DNA of 64,000 nucleotides from Urechidicola vernalis. GTDB lineage: Bacteria > Bacteroidota > Bacteroidia > Flavobacteriales > Flavobacteriaceae. The stretch spans positions 140,448 through 204,447 of the forward strand of contig NZ_JAVRHV010000005.1 in assembly GCF_031846385.1 (NCBI RefSeq). The letters are read 5' to 3'. Position numbers and translations under genes: made by a program. Of this stretch, positions 52,041 through 61,264 are shown in pieces; position 1 is the first letter of the stretch; each line of letters starts with the position of its first letter. The notes beneath the pieces are model-generated. The model was not told the DNA's origin, searched no databases, and saw only the letters and a program-made list of their open reading frames with translations.

Positions 52041-52907
52041 CTATATTAATTTAAGAATGTTTTCTAAAATTGGGTTTCTATTGGAGGCATTCCATGCAAC
52101 TGATAAAACAGTTCGTTGTTTTATTTTTTTCAATTCAATAAACTTAATATTCATTTGATACCCTAATTGAAGGGTGCTCGGAACAATGGCTATTCCAAAA
52201 TTGTTCTCGACTAGTTTAAAAATGGTACTCGCATGTACTGTGTTATGAGAAATACTCGGTATAAACCCACTATCACTGAAAATTTGCATCACTTGAGCAT
52301 AGTAGTTCGGACTGTATGATTGATCGAAAAGAATAAATTGTTCGTTTTTAAATTGTGAAAGGTTTTTAAAATTACTTTGATTAATTGGGTGATTTTTAGG
52401 TAGGACCAGAGAAAAAGTATCTTCAAAAATCGGTTTTATTTTTAAACCCGATGGGACTTGGTTCATACGTACAAATGCAAGATCAATTTCTTGTGTAAGC
52501 AGTGCATCAATTTGTTCGGGGTTTTCCATTTCCTTTAAGTTATAATGAAGATTTGGAAGGTTCTCATTTATGCGATGTAGCAAACTTGGAATCACGTTTT
52601 GCATGGCGGAGCCAACATAGCCAAGGTTTATATTTCCTTCAATTCCTTGATTTAATAATTGTGCATGTTGCACTGAATCATTAATGTTTTTAAGTGTGAG
52701 TACAAATTCATTTTTAAGATAATTTCCTGCTTTCGTCAATGAAACCTTTTTATTGCTACGTTCAAATAACGGAAAGCCTAATTCTTCTTCCAGCTGCTTT
52801 ATTTGTCGGCTCAATCCCGGCTGAGAAATAAATAAGCGTTCTGCCGCTTTTCGAAAATGTAAATCTTCAGCAACTGCTAAAAAGTAATGAATATGACGTA
52901 ACTCCAT
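52041..52907 (-). CDS. LysR family regulator, probably of the hut operon
   Basis: A 288-residue LysR-type protein. The N-terminal HTH is MELRHIHYFLAVAEDLHFRK, then AAERLFISQPGLSRQIKQLE (about 21-40); the rest is the periplasmic-binding-like effector domain (IEGNINLGYVGSAMQNVIP onward). It is divergent from hutH and shares with it a 93-bp region with a 9-base-arm palindrome and overlapping promoters, so it likely controls hutHUG with histidine, urocanate or a derivative as signal. The palindrome array overlaps its own ATG, which suggests autoregulation. Confidence 0.92.
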   Translation of the reverse strand: MELRHIHYFLAVAEDLHFRKAAERLFISQPGLSRQIKQLEEELGFPLFERSNKKVSLTKAGNYLKNEFVLTLKNINDSVQHAQLLNQGIEGNINLGYVGSAMQNVIPSLLHRINENLPNLHYNLKEMENPEQIDALLTQEIDLAFVRMNQVPSGLKIKPIFEDTFSLVLPKNHPINQSNFKNLSQFKNEQFILFDQSYSPNYYAQVMQIFSDSGFIPSISHNTVHASTIFKLVENNFGIAIVPSTLQLGYQMNIKFIELKKIKQRTVLSVAWNASNRNPILENILKLI

Positions 52908-52945
52908 TGATAACTATTAATTATCAATACTTGATGGTATTGATA
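52907..52945. promoter_or_regulatory. LysR-type operator array between lysR and hutH
   Basis: Two overlapping palindromes: TTGATAA-N7-TTATCAA (52907-52927) and TATCAATAC-N6-GTATTGATA (52922-52945), the second with perfect 9-base arms. The right one ends one base before the -33 TTG of the hutH promoter, the classic place for a LysR activator. The left one overlaps the lysR start codon. Confidence 0.7.
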
Positions 52946-52976
52946 TTGTTAAGCATCAAATATAATGCTAATTTTG
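52946..52976 (+). promoter_or_regulatory. hutH promoter (TTG-N20-TAATTTTG)
   Basis: TTG at 52946-52948 and TAATTTTG at 52969-52976 (exact TAnnTTTG) are 20 bases apart. The gene start at 53001 has an AAGGAG sequence at 52988-52993, a Shine-Dalgarno that is rare in this window. Confidence 0.65.
52957..52964 (-). promoter_or_regulatory. -7 element TATATTTG for the LysR gene
   Basis: An exact TAnnTTTG match on the minus strand, inside the hutH promoter spacer. Transcription from it would run through the operator array to the ATG at 52907. The two promoters overlap face to face. Confidence 0.5.
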
Positions 52977-53000
52977 AAGAAATTAAAAAGGAGTTGAAGT

Positions 53001-54545
53001 ATGTTTAAATACGGAGAAGATCATTTAACTGTAGGAAAAGTTTTAGTCATTTTAAGAGGGAATATAGAAACAATAATTTCATCTTCGGTTGCAAGTAAAA
53101 TAGAAAAAGCACATCAAATTGTGTTAAAGACCTCTCAAAAAGAAGAGGCCGTTTATGGAATAAATACAGGGTTTGGGCCATTGTGTGACACTAAAATTTC
53201 ACCCGAAGACACCAGCGAGTTACAGCGTAAAATTTTATTAAGTCATAGTGTTGGGGTCGGTAACCCTATTTCACAAGATTTGGCAAAATTAATGTTGATT
53301 CTAAAAGTTCAGTCATTATCGCAAGGGCATTCAGGAATATCAAGAACAATAATAGACCGAATTTTATGGCATATTGATAACGAAGTTATTCCAGTTGTTC
53401 CGGAGCAAGGTTCTGTAGGAGCATCAGGAGATTTATGTCCATTATCGCACTTGTTCTTACCATTATTGGGCGAAGGAGAAGTTTATTATAAAGGGAAAAG
53501 AGTTCACAGTTCAGAAGTATTGCGTGCATTTAATTTAGAGCCGGTTCCTTTACACCCAAAAGCGGGATTGGCGTTAATCAACGGAACACAATTTATCTTA
53601 GCGCATGCGGTGATGGTTGTAGATAAATTACATAGCACACTTTCGCATGCCGATGTTATTGGTGCATTAATGATAGAGGGATTGATGGGGTCACAAGCGC
53701 CTTTTCATCCAGAATTACACGTTACTAGGCCGTATAAAGGGAATACACATGTTGCGGCAAGAATTGCCAAATTTTTAAAGGATTCCGACATTGGAAAATC
53801 ACATATAGATTGTGGTAAGGTACAAGACCCATATTCTTTACGATGCATGCCACAAGTGCATGGAAGTTCTAGAAATGCTTGGCTACATTTAAAAGAAATT
53901 GTTGAGGTAGAAATGAATTCAGCAACAGACAATCCAATTATAATTTCGGAAGATTTAATTATTAGTGGAGGTTCTTTTCACGGACAACCATTGGCATTAC
54001 CACTAGACTATGCTTGCTTGGCAGCGGCGGAATTAGGAAGTATTTCAGATAGAAGAACCTATTTGTCGTTAGAAGGGAAATATGAAGGTACTCCAAGATT
54101 GTTGATGGAAGATACAGGGTTGAATTCCGGATTTATGATTCTGCAATATACAACTGCCGCTTTGGTAAGTGAAAACAAAGGCTTGTGTTTCCCTGCAAGT
54201 GCCGATAGCATTCCGACTTCTTTAGGACAAGAAGACCACGTAAGTATGGGTTCTATTGGCGGGAGAAAAGCACTTCGTGTTTTAGAGAACTTGGAAAAAA
54301 TATTAGCAATTGAATTGTTAAGTGCTGCTCAGGCCTTTGAGTTTAGAAAACCTTTAAATTCTAGTAAAATATTAGATGAGGTTTATGATGAAGTTCGCAA
54401 GCATGTAGGTTTTGCTAAAGAAGACCGCATCTTTTCTTATGATATTGATAAGGCATTGAAATTGGTGCAATCTAGAGATTTATTGCATTTATCAGAAATG
54501 GATGGGGCGTATAGCCAGTACGATAACGAATTTGAGAACTATTAA
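53001..54545 (+). CDS. hutH: histidine ammonia-lyase
   Basis: Deaminates histidine to urocanate, the first step of histidine use. The MIO-forming Ala-Ser-Gly is at about 141-143 in QGSVGASGDLCPL. Other landmarks are VYGINTGFGPLCDTKI near the N-terminus and the SVGVGNP segment. At 514 residues it is complete. An AAGGAG Shine-Dalgarno precedes the ATG. First gene of hutH-hutU-hutG, divergent from lysR. Confidence 0.96.
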   Translation: MFKYGEDHLTVGKVLVILRGNIETIISSSVASKIEKAHQIVLKTSQKEEAVYGINTGFGPLCDTKISPEDTSELQRKILLSHSVGVGNPISQDLAKLMLILKVQSLSQGHSGISRTIIDRILWHIDNEVIPVVPEQGSVGASGDLCPLSHLFLPLLGEGEVYYKGKRVHSSEVLRAFNLEPVPLHPKAGLALINGTQFILAHAVMVVDKLHSTLSHADVIGALMIEGLMGSQAPFHPELHVTRPYKGNTHVAARIAKFLKDSDIGKSHIDCGKVQDPYSLRCMPQVHGSSRNAWLHLKEIVEVEMNSATDNPIIISEDLIISGGSFHGQPLALPLDYACLAAAELGSISDRRTYLSLEGKYEGTPRLLMEDTGLNSGFMILQYTTAALVSENKGLCFPASADSIPTSLGQEDHVSMGSIGGRKALRVLENLEKILAIELLSAAQAFEFRKPLNSSKILDEVYDEVRKHVGFAKEDRIFSYDIDKALKLVQSRDLLHLSEMDGAYSQYDNEFENY

Positions 54546-54557
54546 AAATCTATTGAA

Positions 54558-56570
54558 ATGACGACATTAGAATTTCAACAAGAAATATTGCGAGGAATTC
54601 CATCTGAATTACCAGCTAAGAAAGCATATCCTAAAAACGCAAATAGAGCGCCTAAGCGAAAAGATATTTTATCAAAAGATGAAAAGAAATTAGCGGTTCA
54701 AAATGCGTTGCGCTATTTCCCAAAAGCATGGCATGCGGAATTAGCGTTGGAATTTGCTCAAGAATTAAAAGAATACGGACGAATTTATATGTACCGCTTT
54801 AAGCCTTCATATAATTTATATGCAAGACCTATTTCGGAGTATCCTGCAAAATCAGCACAAGCCGCTGCTATCATGTTAATGATTCAGAATAATTTAGATC
54901 CTTTTGTAGCTCAGCATCCAGAAGAGTTAATTACTTATGGTGGTAATGGTGCCGTGTTTCAAAATTGGGGGCAATACGTGTTAACCATGCAATATTTGGC
55001 AACCATGACTGAAGAGCAGACTTTACATATGTATTCTGGACATCCAATGGGACTTTTTCCTTCATCTAAAGATGCGCCAAGAGTGGTTGTTACTAACGGA
55101 ATGATGATTCCAAATTATTCACAGCAAGACGATTGGGAGAAATTCAACGCATTAGGTGTAACCCAATACGGACAAATGACTGCAGGGTCATATATGTATA
55201 TTGGCCCACAAGGAATTGTACATGGAACAACAATTACTTTGATGAATGCTTTTAGAAAGGTATTGGATAGAAATGACAATCCAAATGGAAAAGTTTTTGT
55301 GACCTCGGGGTTAGGAGGAATGAGTGGTGCGCAACCTAAAGCAGGGAATATTGCGGGCTGTATAACTGTTTGTGCTGAGGTAAATGTAAAAGCAGCTGAG
55401 AAACGACATGAACAAGGTTGGGCAGATGTTATTATTAAAGATATGCCAACTCTGATTTCTCGAGTTCAGGAAGCTCAAAAAAATAAAGAGGTTGTTTCCA
55501 TTGCTTTTGTTGGGAACATTGTTGAGGTTTGGGAAGAATTCGATAAGGCTAATGTATATATTCATGTTGGCTCTGATCAAACGTCACTGCATAATCCGTG
55601 GTCGGGTGGCTATTACCCAGCTGGTTTAACTTATGAGGAGTCGAATGATTTGATTCGAAACAATCCAGAATTGTTTAAAGAAAAAGTGCAGGAGTCTTTG
55701 AAAAGACAGGCTTCTGCTATAAATAAACATACAGAAAAGGGAACCTATTTCTTTGATTATGGAAACGCATTTTTGCTAGAAGCAAGCCGAGCAGGAGCCG
55801 ATATTATGGCTGAAAATGGTATTGATTTCAGGTATAAATCATATGTCCAAGACATTTTAGGCCCGATGTGTTTCGACTATGGATTTGGTCCATTTAGATG
55901 GGTTTGTACTTCAGGTAATCCGGAAGACTTGGATAAAACAGACGAAATTGCAATGCGAGTTTTGGCAGAAATCCAAGAAAACGCACCAGAGGAAATTCAG
56001 TTGCAGATGCAAGACAATATCACCTGGATAAAAGACGCAAAACAGAATAAAATGGTGGTTGGTTCACAGGCTAGGATATTATATGCTGATGCCGAGGGTA
56101 GAATGAAAATAGCCTCTGCATTTAATGATGCTGTTCAAAACGGAACATTATCTGCGCCAGTAGTATTGGGTCGCGATCATCATGATGTTAGTGGTACGGA
56201 TTCACCCTACAGAGAAACAAGTAACATTTACGACGGAAGTAAGTTTACTGCAGACATGTCTATTCATAATGTAATTGGCGATAGTTTTAGAGGCGCTACC
56301 TGGGTGTCTATTCATAATGGTGGAGGCGTTGGCTGGGGAGAAGTTTCTAATGGTGGATTTGGAATGCTGTTAGATGGTACTTCAGACGCCCAAAGAAAAC
56401 TGGAAAGCATGTTGTTTTATGATGTAAACAATGGAATTGCTCGTAGAGGTTGGGCAAGAAATGATGAGGCTTTATTTGCTATTAAAAGAGAAATGAAGCG
56501 CAGCCCGAATTTAAAAGTAACCTTACCAGAAATGGTTGATGGCGATATTTTAAACAATTTAGAGTTTTAA
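54558..56570 (+). CDS. hutU: urocanate hydratase
   Basis: Turns urocanate into 4-imidazolone-5-propionate with bound NAD. GLGGMSGAQPKAGNIAG (NAD site), ARVVVTNGMMIPN-like PRVVVTNGMMIPNY and the active-site YGFGPFRWVCTSGNPEDL with its Cys match the family. At 670 residues it is the longer form found in Bacteroidetes. It lies 12 bases downstream of hutH. Confidence 0.95.
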   Translation: MTTLEFQQEILRGIPSELPAKKAYPKNANRAPKRKDILSKDEKKLAVQNALRYFPKAWHAELALEFAQELKEYGRIYMYRFKPSYNLYARPISEYPAKSAQAAAIMLMIQNNLDPFVAQHPEELITYGGNGAVFQNWGQYVLTMQYLATMTEEQTLHMYSGHPMGLFPSSKDAPRVVVTNGMMIPNYSQQDDWEKFNALGVTQYGQMTAGSYMYIGPQGIVHGTTITLMNAFRKVLDRNDNPNGKVFVTSGLGGMSGAQPKAGNIAGCITVCAEVNVKAAEKRHEQGWADVIIKDMPTLISRVQEAQKNKEVVSIAFVGNIVEVWEEFDKANVYIHVGSDQTSLHNPWSGGYYPAGLTYEESNDLIRNNPELFKEKVQESLKRQASAINKHTEKGTYFFDYGNAFLLEASRAGADIMAENGIDFRYKSYVQDILGPMCFDYGFGPFRWVCTSGNPEDLDKTDEIAMRVLAEIQENAPEEIQLQMQDNITWIKDAKQNKMVVGSQARILYADAEGRMKIASAFNDAVQNGTLSAPVVLGRDHHDVSGTDSPYRETSNIYDGSKFTADMSIHNVIGDSFRGATWVSIHNGGGVGWGEVSNGGFGMLLDGTSDAQRKLESMLFYDVNNGIARRGWARNDEALFAIKREMKRSPNLKVTLPEMVDGDILNNLEF

Positions 56571-56573
56571 GAA

Positions 56574-57548
56574 TTGATAGAAACAAAAGAATTATTGCAT
56601 AAAGTAAGTGCTGCTTTATGGCAAGGAAGAGAGAATGACGGAAGTTTAGATTGTGAATATTGGCATCATAGAATTCGATTACAAGAAAATTTAGCCCTTG
56701 AAAGCGTTTCTCCAAGTATTGGTTTGCTAGGTTATGCGGTTGATGAAGGCGTTCGAAGAAATCAAGGGAGAGAAGGCGCTATTAATGGGCCAGATGCTAT
56801 TAGAAATAGGTTGGCAAAAATTCCAATTCACAATCAGGAAAAAGATCTTTTAGACTTTGGTAATATTTGTTGTGAAGATAGAGATTTAGAGACTGCACAA
56901 GCCTATTTACGAAAGGCTACGCATCAATTAAAAACAAATGGCATTTTTCCAATTGTATTAGGAGGGGGACATGATATTACCTACGGCTCTTATATGGGTG
57001 TTCGCGATTATATAAAGTCAAAAGGAGAAGGAAAAATTGGAATTCTAAACTTTGATGCCCATTTTGATTTAAGACCTATGGTAGATAAACCCACTTCAGG
57101 TACTGTTTTTAATCAGATTTATTATGACTTACGCAAGGAAGGAGAGGAATTCGAATACTTTGTTTTGGGTATTCAAGAGCAGGGAAACAGTAAAGCTTTG
57201 TTCGATGTTGCTAAAGATTTGGGAACCGATTTTATGACAAATTTTGAATGTGAATTAAGTAATATATCTAAGGTTCAAAACCGACTAAAACAGTTTATAA
57301 ATAAAATAGATTACTTATATATTACCATAGATTTAGACGGTTTTTCTAGTGCTTATGCCCCTGGAGTTAGCGCACCATCACCTTTAGGATTTGAACCTAA
57401 ATTTGTTTGGATTGTTTTAGATTTTGTAGCAAAGAACGCTGAAGTAGTGGGTTGTGATATTGCCGAGTTAAATCCGAAGTTTGATATTGACAATCATACC
57501 GCAAGTTTGGCTGCGAGATTGGTAGATTTTTTGGCAATTCAGAAATAA
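56574..57548 (+). CDS. hutG: formimidoylglutamase
   Basis: Hydrolyses N-formimidoyl-glutamate to glutamate and formamide. It is a member of the ureohydrolase (arginase) superfamily: manganese ligands are in GGGHDITYGS (about 133-142), NFDAHFDLRP and DLDGFSSAYAPGVSAPSP. The start is a TTG at 56574, three bases after the hutU stop; no ATG in frame fits. HutI, the enzyme for the step between HutU and HutG, is not encoded in this cluster. Confidence 0.92.
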   Translation: MIETKELLHKVSAALWQGRENDGSLDCEYWHHRIRLQENLALESVSPSIGLLGYAVDEGVRRNQGREGAINGPDAIRNRLAKIPIHNQEKDLLDFGNICCEDRDLETAQAYLRKATHQLKTNGIFPIVLGGGHDITYGSYMGVRDYIKSKGEGKIGILNFDAHFDLRPMVDKPTSGTVFNQIYYDLRKEGEEFEYFVLGIQEQGNSKALFDVAKDLGTDFMTNFECELSNISKVQNRLKQFINKIDYLYITIDLDGFSSAYAPGVSAPSPLGFEPKFVWIVLDFVAKNAEVVGCDIAELNPKFDIDNHTASLAARLVDFLAIQK

Positions 57549-57576
57549 ATAGAAGCGTTTTTTTGTGGCCTTTACT

Positions 57577-58545
57577 TTATTCGATTTTAATACTACCATT
57601 TACCCAATCTGGAAGATAAAAATTCATACCAGTGTTTCTTTCTATAGTAACTAGTTTGTTTCGAATATTTATGGTTCTAAGCCCTATTTTTTGCCTTAAT
57701 TGATTTGTTTTTGATAAGGTGGAATCTACAGGTGATTGTAGAAATCCATAACCTGGCATTGTTCTTTTTGAAGACACGGCTATTTGCCAATCATCTATTA
57801 AGGCGAATTCATAGGGAGATATATTTCCTTTTTCAATGGCTGTAACTAATTTGGGTTTAATGAAGACATAGAGAGTGTCTTTCTTGTTATATTCTAAAGA
57901 TATAGAATTGTGATGGCTTATAATTGTTGACATCCAGAAATCATTACCAATCAGTTTTTCTCCAGGATATCCTTGATTATTCAATATATCTATGAGTTCT
58001 AGCATTTGATTTTCGCTATGAGGAGCAAACTTCATTGTTCCATATTTTTCTTGAGCCTTATTTCCTATCCTAAATAGTGCGCCTAGCGCTTTTTTCTGGT
58101 CTTTTTTGAACATAAGATGCACATGCTCTCTTAAACTCCAATCAATTCTTCTTTCATAGCTACTCCGAAGATTATCATAGGATTGTATAATGGTGCTCCA
58201 TTCAGGATTGTTTTGAAGTGACTTCAAAAAATTATTTTTCTTTAAATCTTTTAACTCCCATCCGGCTGCTATACCCATTTTTATAAAATCGAAAGCCTTT
58301 TTTTTATCACCTAAGTAAAACGCCAATTGCGAAGCGACTTTATAATCTCTCAAAAAAACGAACTCATAATGTTTAAAAACCTGTTCGTATGTGATTAAAG
58401 CTTTGACAAACTGCTGTTCACTTAGAAACTTTTCTGCCTTGGTAATTTGTTTATGATATTCTATATAATCTGAATTTTCATAAGTATTAAAACTGCTAAA
58501 AGCAATAATTGCAATGAGACAATAAATAAGAATTCTATACTTCAT
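57577..58545 (-). CDS. secreted protein with TPR-like N-terminus, function unknown
   Basis: A 322-residue protein with signal peptide (MKYRILIYCLIAIIAFSSF) and a helical, TPR-like N-terminal half (KAEKFLSEQQFVKALITYEQ, YKVASQLAFYLGDKKKAFDF). The C-terminal half is unlike any family I know: HSENQMLELIDILNNQGYPG recurs in several Bacteroidetes hypothetical proteins with TPR units, and HH in IISHHNSISLEY might be functional. Converges with hutG (28-base gap) and is divergent from the next gene across repeat R1. Confidence 0.6.
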   Translation of the reverse strand: MKYRILIYCLIAIIAFSSFNTYENSDYIEYHKQITKAEKFLSEQQFVKALITYEQVFKHYEFVFLRDYKVASQLAFYLGDKKKAFDFIKMGIAAGWELKDLKKNNFLKSLQNNPEWSTIIQSYDNLRSSYERRIDWSLREHVHLMFKKDQKKALGALFRIGNKAQEKYGTMKFAPHSENQMLELIDILNNQGYPGEKLIGNDFWMSTIISHHNSISLEYNKKDTLYVFIKPKLVTAIEKGNISPYEFALIDDWQIAVSSKRTMPGYGFLQSPVDSTLSKTNQLRQKIGLRTINIRNKLVTIERNTGMNFYLPDWVNGSIKIE

Positions 58546-58560
58546 AATTAACAGTTTGCT

Positions 58561-58675
58561 TATGATTTCGCACCGTTTTTCAGCAACTAATGTAGTAAAT
58601 ACAAGCTAAATAGAAAAAAACCAAGGATTTACGTAAGTAAGAGAATACTAGCAATGAATTATAACCAGTGTTAAC
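58561..58675. repeat. long intergenic repeat R1
   Basis: 115 bases that align without gaps to 62306-62420 at 91 of 115 positions. Left end TATGATTTCG, right end GCAATGAATTATA then GTGTTAAC. It fills most of the region between the two divergent genes here. Confidence 0.85.
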
Positions 58676-58770
58676 TTTAGGTGCTTTATTATGGGGAGCA
58701 GTAATTTTATTGAAATTTGGTAACCTTTTTATAATAAATATTGTCCTATTGGAAATAGATAAATTTAATT

Positions 58771-59610
58771 ATGAAATTACCGGTTAGAAAAATTAAAGGA
58801 ATTGCTTTAATAGCCATACTTCTTTCAAATGTTATTAATGCTCAAATTTCAAATGATAATGATTTGTTTCAAGTTTTAAAAGCAAAAGACAGTTTGTTTT
58901 TTGAAGTAGGGTTTAATAAATGCAATTTGGAAGTGTTTCAAGAATTGTTGCCTGAAGAATTTGAATTTTATCATGACAAAGATGGTATTACAGAGTCTAG
59001 AGCAAAATTTATAAGAACATTAAAAAAGAATATTTGCGGTACAGAGAAAAACAATATAAAAAGAGTTTTAGAAAAAGGCAGTCTTGAAGTGTTTCCTTTA
59101 TATAATAAAGGGAATTTATATGGAGCAATCCAAACGGGTAGACATTCTTTTGGTAGTACAATTGCTAGATTTACAAACCTATGGATTTTAGAACAAGGAA
59201 AATGGATGCCTACAAGAATGATGAGTTATGATCATAAAATAAATACTGCTCCCATAGTTTCGAACGTAGAATTTATCAAATTGTCTCATAAAGAAATGTC
59301 AATTTATTTAGGAAACTATGAATTCTCGCCAGATTTTACCTTATCAATAATTATTATAGGAGACAAAATTTATGGCGATGCGCAAGGTCAAAAAGTGGAG
59401 ATTAATTATTATGGAGACCATAAGTTTTTAGATAACAATCAAGCAATGAAACTTAATTTTATTTTGAATGATGAAGGAATTGTTACAGGACTAAAAATGA
59501 TCGGTCGCGATAGAGAAATGGTAGCAACAGACCTGCTAAACGAAGTTCTGTGTTTTAAGAGTAAATATAAAGAATTTGAACAACTATTATCGAAGTATTG
59601 GACTTCCTAA
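58771..59610 (+). CDS. secreted NTF2-like protein with DUF3471-like C-terminal domain
   Basis: A 279-residue protein with a signal peptide (IKGIALIAILLSNVINAQ). The N-terminal part (about 30-155: KAKDSLFFEVGFNKCNLEVF, TNLWILEQGKWMPTRMMSYD) has the shape of a SnoaL/NTF2-like DUF4440 domain. The C-terminal part (LGNYEFSPDFTLSIIIIGDK and later LKMIGRDRE) resembles DUF3471, which is often found behind beta-lactamase-like serine hydrolases; one such enzyme is encoded at 62436-63920. Function is not known. Confidence 0.65.
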   Translation: MKLPVRKIKGIALIAILLSNVINAQISNDNDLFQVLKAKDSLFFEVGFNKCNLEVFQELLPEEFEFYHDKDGITESRAKFIRTLKKNICGTEKNNIKRVLEKGSLEVFPLYNKGNLYGAIQTGRHSFGSTIARFTNLWILEQGKWMPTRMMSYDHKINTAPIVSNVEFIKLSHKEMSIYLGNYEFSPDFTLSIIIIGDKIYGDAQGQKVEINYYGDHKFLDNNQAMKLNFILNDEGIVTGLKMIGRDREMVATDLLNEVLCFKSKYKEFEQLLSKYWTS

Positions 59611-59800
59611 TAAAGTTCGATAATAGTTCATCAAATAGATAATGTAATTATCGTTATTTGTCAAATTCTGATTATTGGGAGCGCAAAATACAGATCCAAA
59701 TTACGTTTAGGTATAGTTGTGTCATCGTTTAGGCTCGATGCCCAACTAGGGTTGATATTCATTTAGAATTGAGATGGAGTAATTTGGTTTAGCAGGTCTG

Positions 59801-59877
59801 TTGTGACACATTCCTTTTGGGGTGGGAGCGCAAAGCACGTAGCAACAAAAGTTCAACGCTAGTTGAATGTGTCACAA
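59801..59877. repeat. perfect 13-base inverted repeat with nested hairpin
   Basis: TTGTGACACATTC (59801-59813) and GAATGTGTCACAA (59865-59877) pair fully. Inside, GTTCAAC and GTTGAA can form a second hairpin. A GGGAGCGCAAA motif occurs in the loop and again at about 59678. It starts 190 bases after the preceding gene and just before repeat R2. Confidence 0.8.
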
Positions 59878-59880
59878 CTT

Positions 59881-60010
59881 GTTTGTGTTATGATGAGTTG
59901 CGGTTAAAAGTGCGATTTACTTTCCGCCGTTGCGGAAAGATAATTAATTCGTGTGAATTTTCCGAAAGGGAATTCCGCAAGCAATTAATTATACACATTG
60001 TTGGCAATAG
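59881..60010. repeat. long intergenic repeat R2
   Basis: The left end (TTTGTGTTATGAT...GTTGCGGT) and right end (AGCAATTAATTATACAC then TTGTTGGCAATAGTTATT) match those of R1 and R3, but the middle differs and holds its own CCGCCGTTGCGG and TTTCCG/CGGAAA palindromes. The right end runs into the stop region of the minus-strand gene at 60011. Confidence 0.7.
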
Positions 60011-61240
60011 TTATTTTACGTTTTGTTTAAATTTTACTGACTCTTTTCCATTTGTAACTACTATAGTATAGTCCCCTTGTTTTAATCCTAGACTACAATT
60101 ATCTATTTGGTTTTTTACTTCTGTTATGTCAATTGGCACAGCCAAATTCATATCTTCTCCTTTTTTGAAAGCAAGAACCATAACTGGAAATTTAATTTTA
60201 ATATCACTTAAAGTAATGGAAACTTTTTTATTACCATTCTCAAAGAGCCAATTAGGTCTTCCATCAATATAGTTTGTATTTGGGTGAAAAACGACTATGT
60301 CAGTCCAAGCAGTTCCACGTTTATATTTTAATGGATTATTATCTTTATCAATTAAGACTGTTGACTCTTTAATATCTAGTGCTTTTAACAGAGGGTGGTT
60401 GTATTTTGAGTTACTTTTTTCGCTATAAAGTACCTGATTAATAGTTAGAGGATTTATCTTTGTGTATTCAGTTAATCTTCCAGCCATTGCTTTTTCCCAA
60501 GGTTTATGAATTCCTTCTAAAGCGTGGTCAAAACCACAATAAATTAAAAATTTCTCATTTGGTTTAGAGTTTATTACATTTTCAATGTTTCTTGCTTGTT
60601 CTATTTCTCTTGGTTTCCCTCCTCCTTTACTCATATTTTCATAAGCAAATAATTCATATCCTATTTCTAAAGCTTCTCTGACTAAATTTCCAAATTGAGG
60701 ATCTTTTATATAATATCCTGTTTTGAGAATTGGATAACTTCGGTTATTGAGTGTTGAATCTAAATACTTTCCATTTCCTAGTGCTTCAAGGCCTAAATTT
60801 TTATATCCATTATCGAAAAGGTTTTGCAGAAGTGATTTAGTGAATACTCGATGGAAAGAATTTTGATGCGCTTCGTTTATTATTAATAATTGATTTTCCT
60901 TTGCTTTTTCGAGAATATAATCGGATGCGTTAACTTTTGAATATTTCTTGTAAATCGAATCTATTTGGTTTTTTGAATACTTTACTTCCCTTGTTCCTGT
61001 TGCCATATCCCATTGAATTAAAGCATTTTTATAATCTCCTTTTGCAGCATAATCAGCAGCCGAAAATTGATATTTCCAAGGAACAGTGTCTTTAGCTATT
61101 TTGTCTTCTATTTCAGAAGAAAATTTATAGTGGGTTTTAAAATCAATTTTTTCAATTACCCTTTTTTCTTTTCTGCAGCTTGAAAATCCAATTAAAATTG
61201 AGTTTATTAAAAGTATTTTTAAAACATTTTTTGAATTCAT
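60011..61240 (-). CDS. lipoprotein with ChaN/erythromycin-esterase-like domain
   Basis: A 409-residue lipoprotein (LIGFSSC lipobox near residue 22). The middle part, LLIINEAHQNSFHRVFTKSL, then GYKNLGLEALGN, GYELFAYENM and FLIYCGFDHALEG, shows the E-x-H...LE pattern of the EreA/ChaN/TIKI-like superfamily, members of which bind heme or hydrolyse esters or peptides. A Ser/Lys-rich beta domain follows. The ATG at 61240 is used; the TTG at 61267 of the longest ORF is part of a TATATTTG promoter. Its regulatory region is like that of the next gene. Confidence 0.6.
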   Translation of the reverse strand: MNSKNVLKILLINSILIGFSSCRKEKRVIEKIDFKTHYKFSSEIEDKIAKDTVPWKYQFSAADYAAKGDYKNALIQWDMATGTREVKYSKNQIDSIYKKYSKVNASDYILEKAKENQLLIINEAHQNSFHRVFTKSLLQNLFDNGYKNLGLEALGNGKYLDSTLNNRSYPILKTGYYIKDPQFGNLVREALEIGYELFAYENMSKGGGKPREIEQARNIENVINSKPNEKFLIYCGFDHALEGIHKPWEKAMAGRLTEYTKINPLTINQVLYSEKSNSKYNHPLLKALDIKESTVLIDKDNNPLKYKRGTAWTDIVVFHPNTNYIDGRPNWLFENGNKKVSITLSDIKIKFPVMVLAFKKGEDMNLAVPIDITEVKNQIDNCSLGLKQGDYTIVVTNGKESVKFKQNVK

Positions 61241-61264
61241 AAAGTTGTTTTTGTTTGATGAATT

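Noticed and set aside
59817..60071. 84-codon ORF in the gap between the NTF2-like and ChaN/EreA-like genes
   Set aside because: It lies over the inverted repeat and repeat R2 and runs into the opposite gene; the translation has no recognisable pattern.
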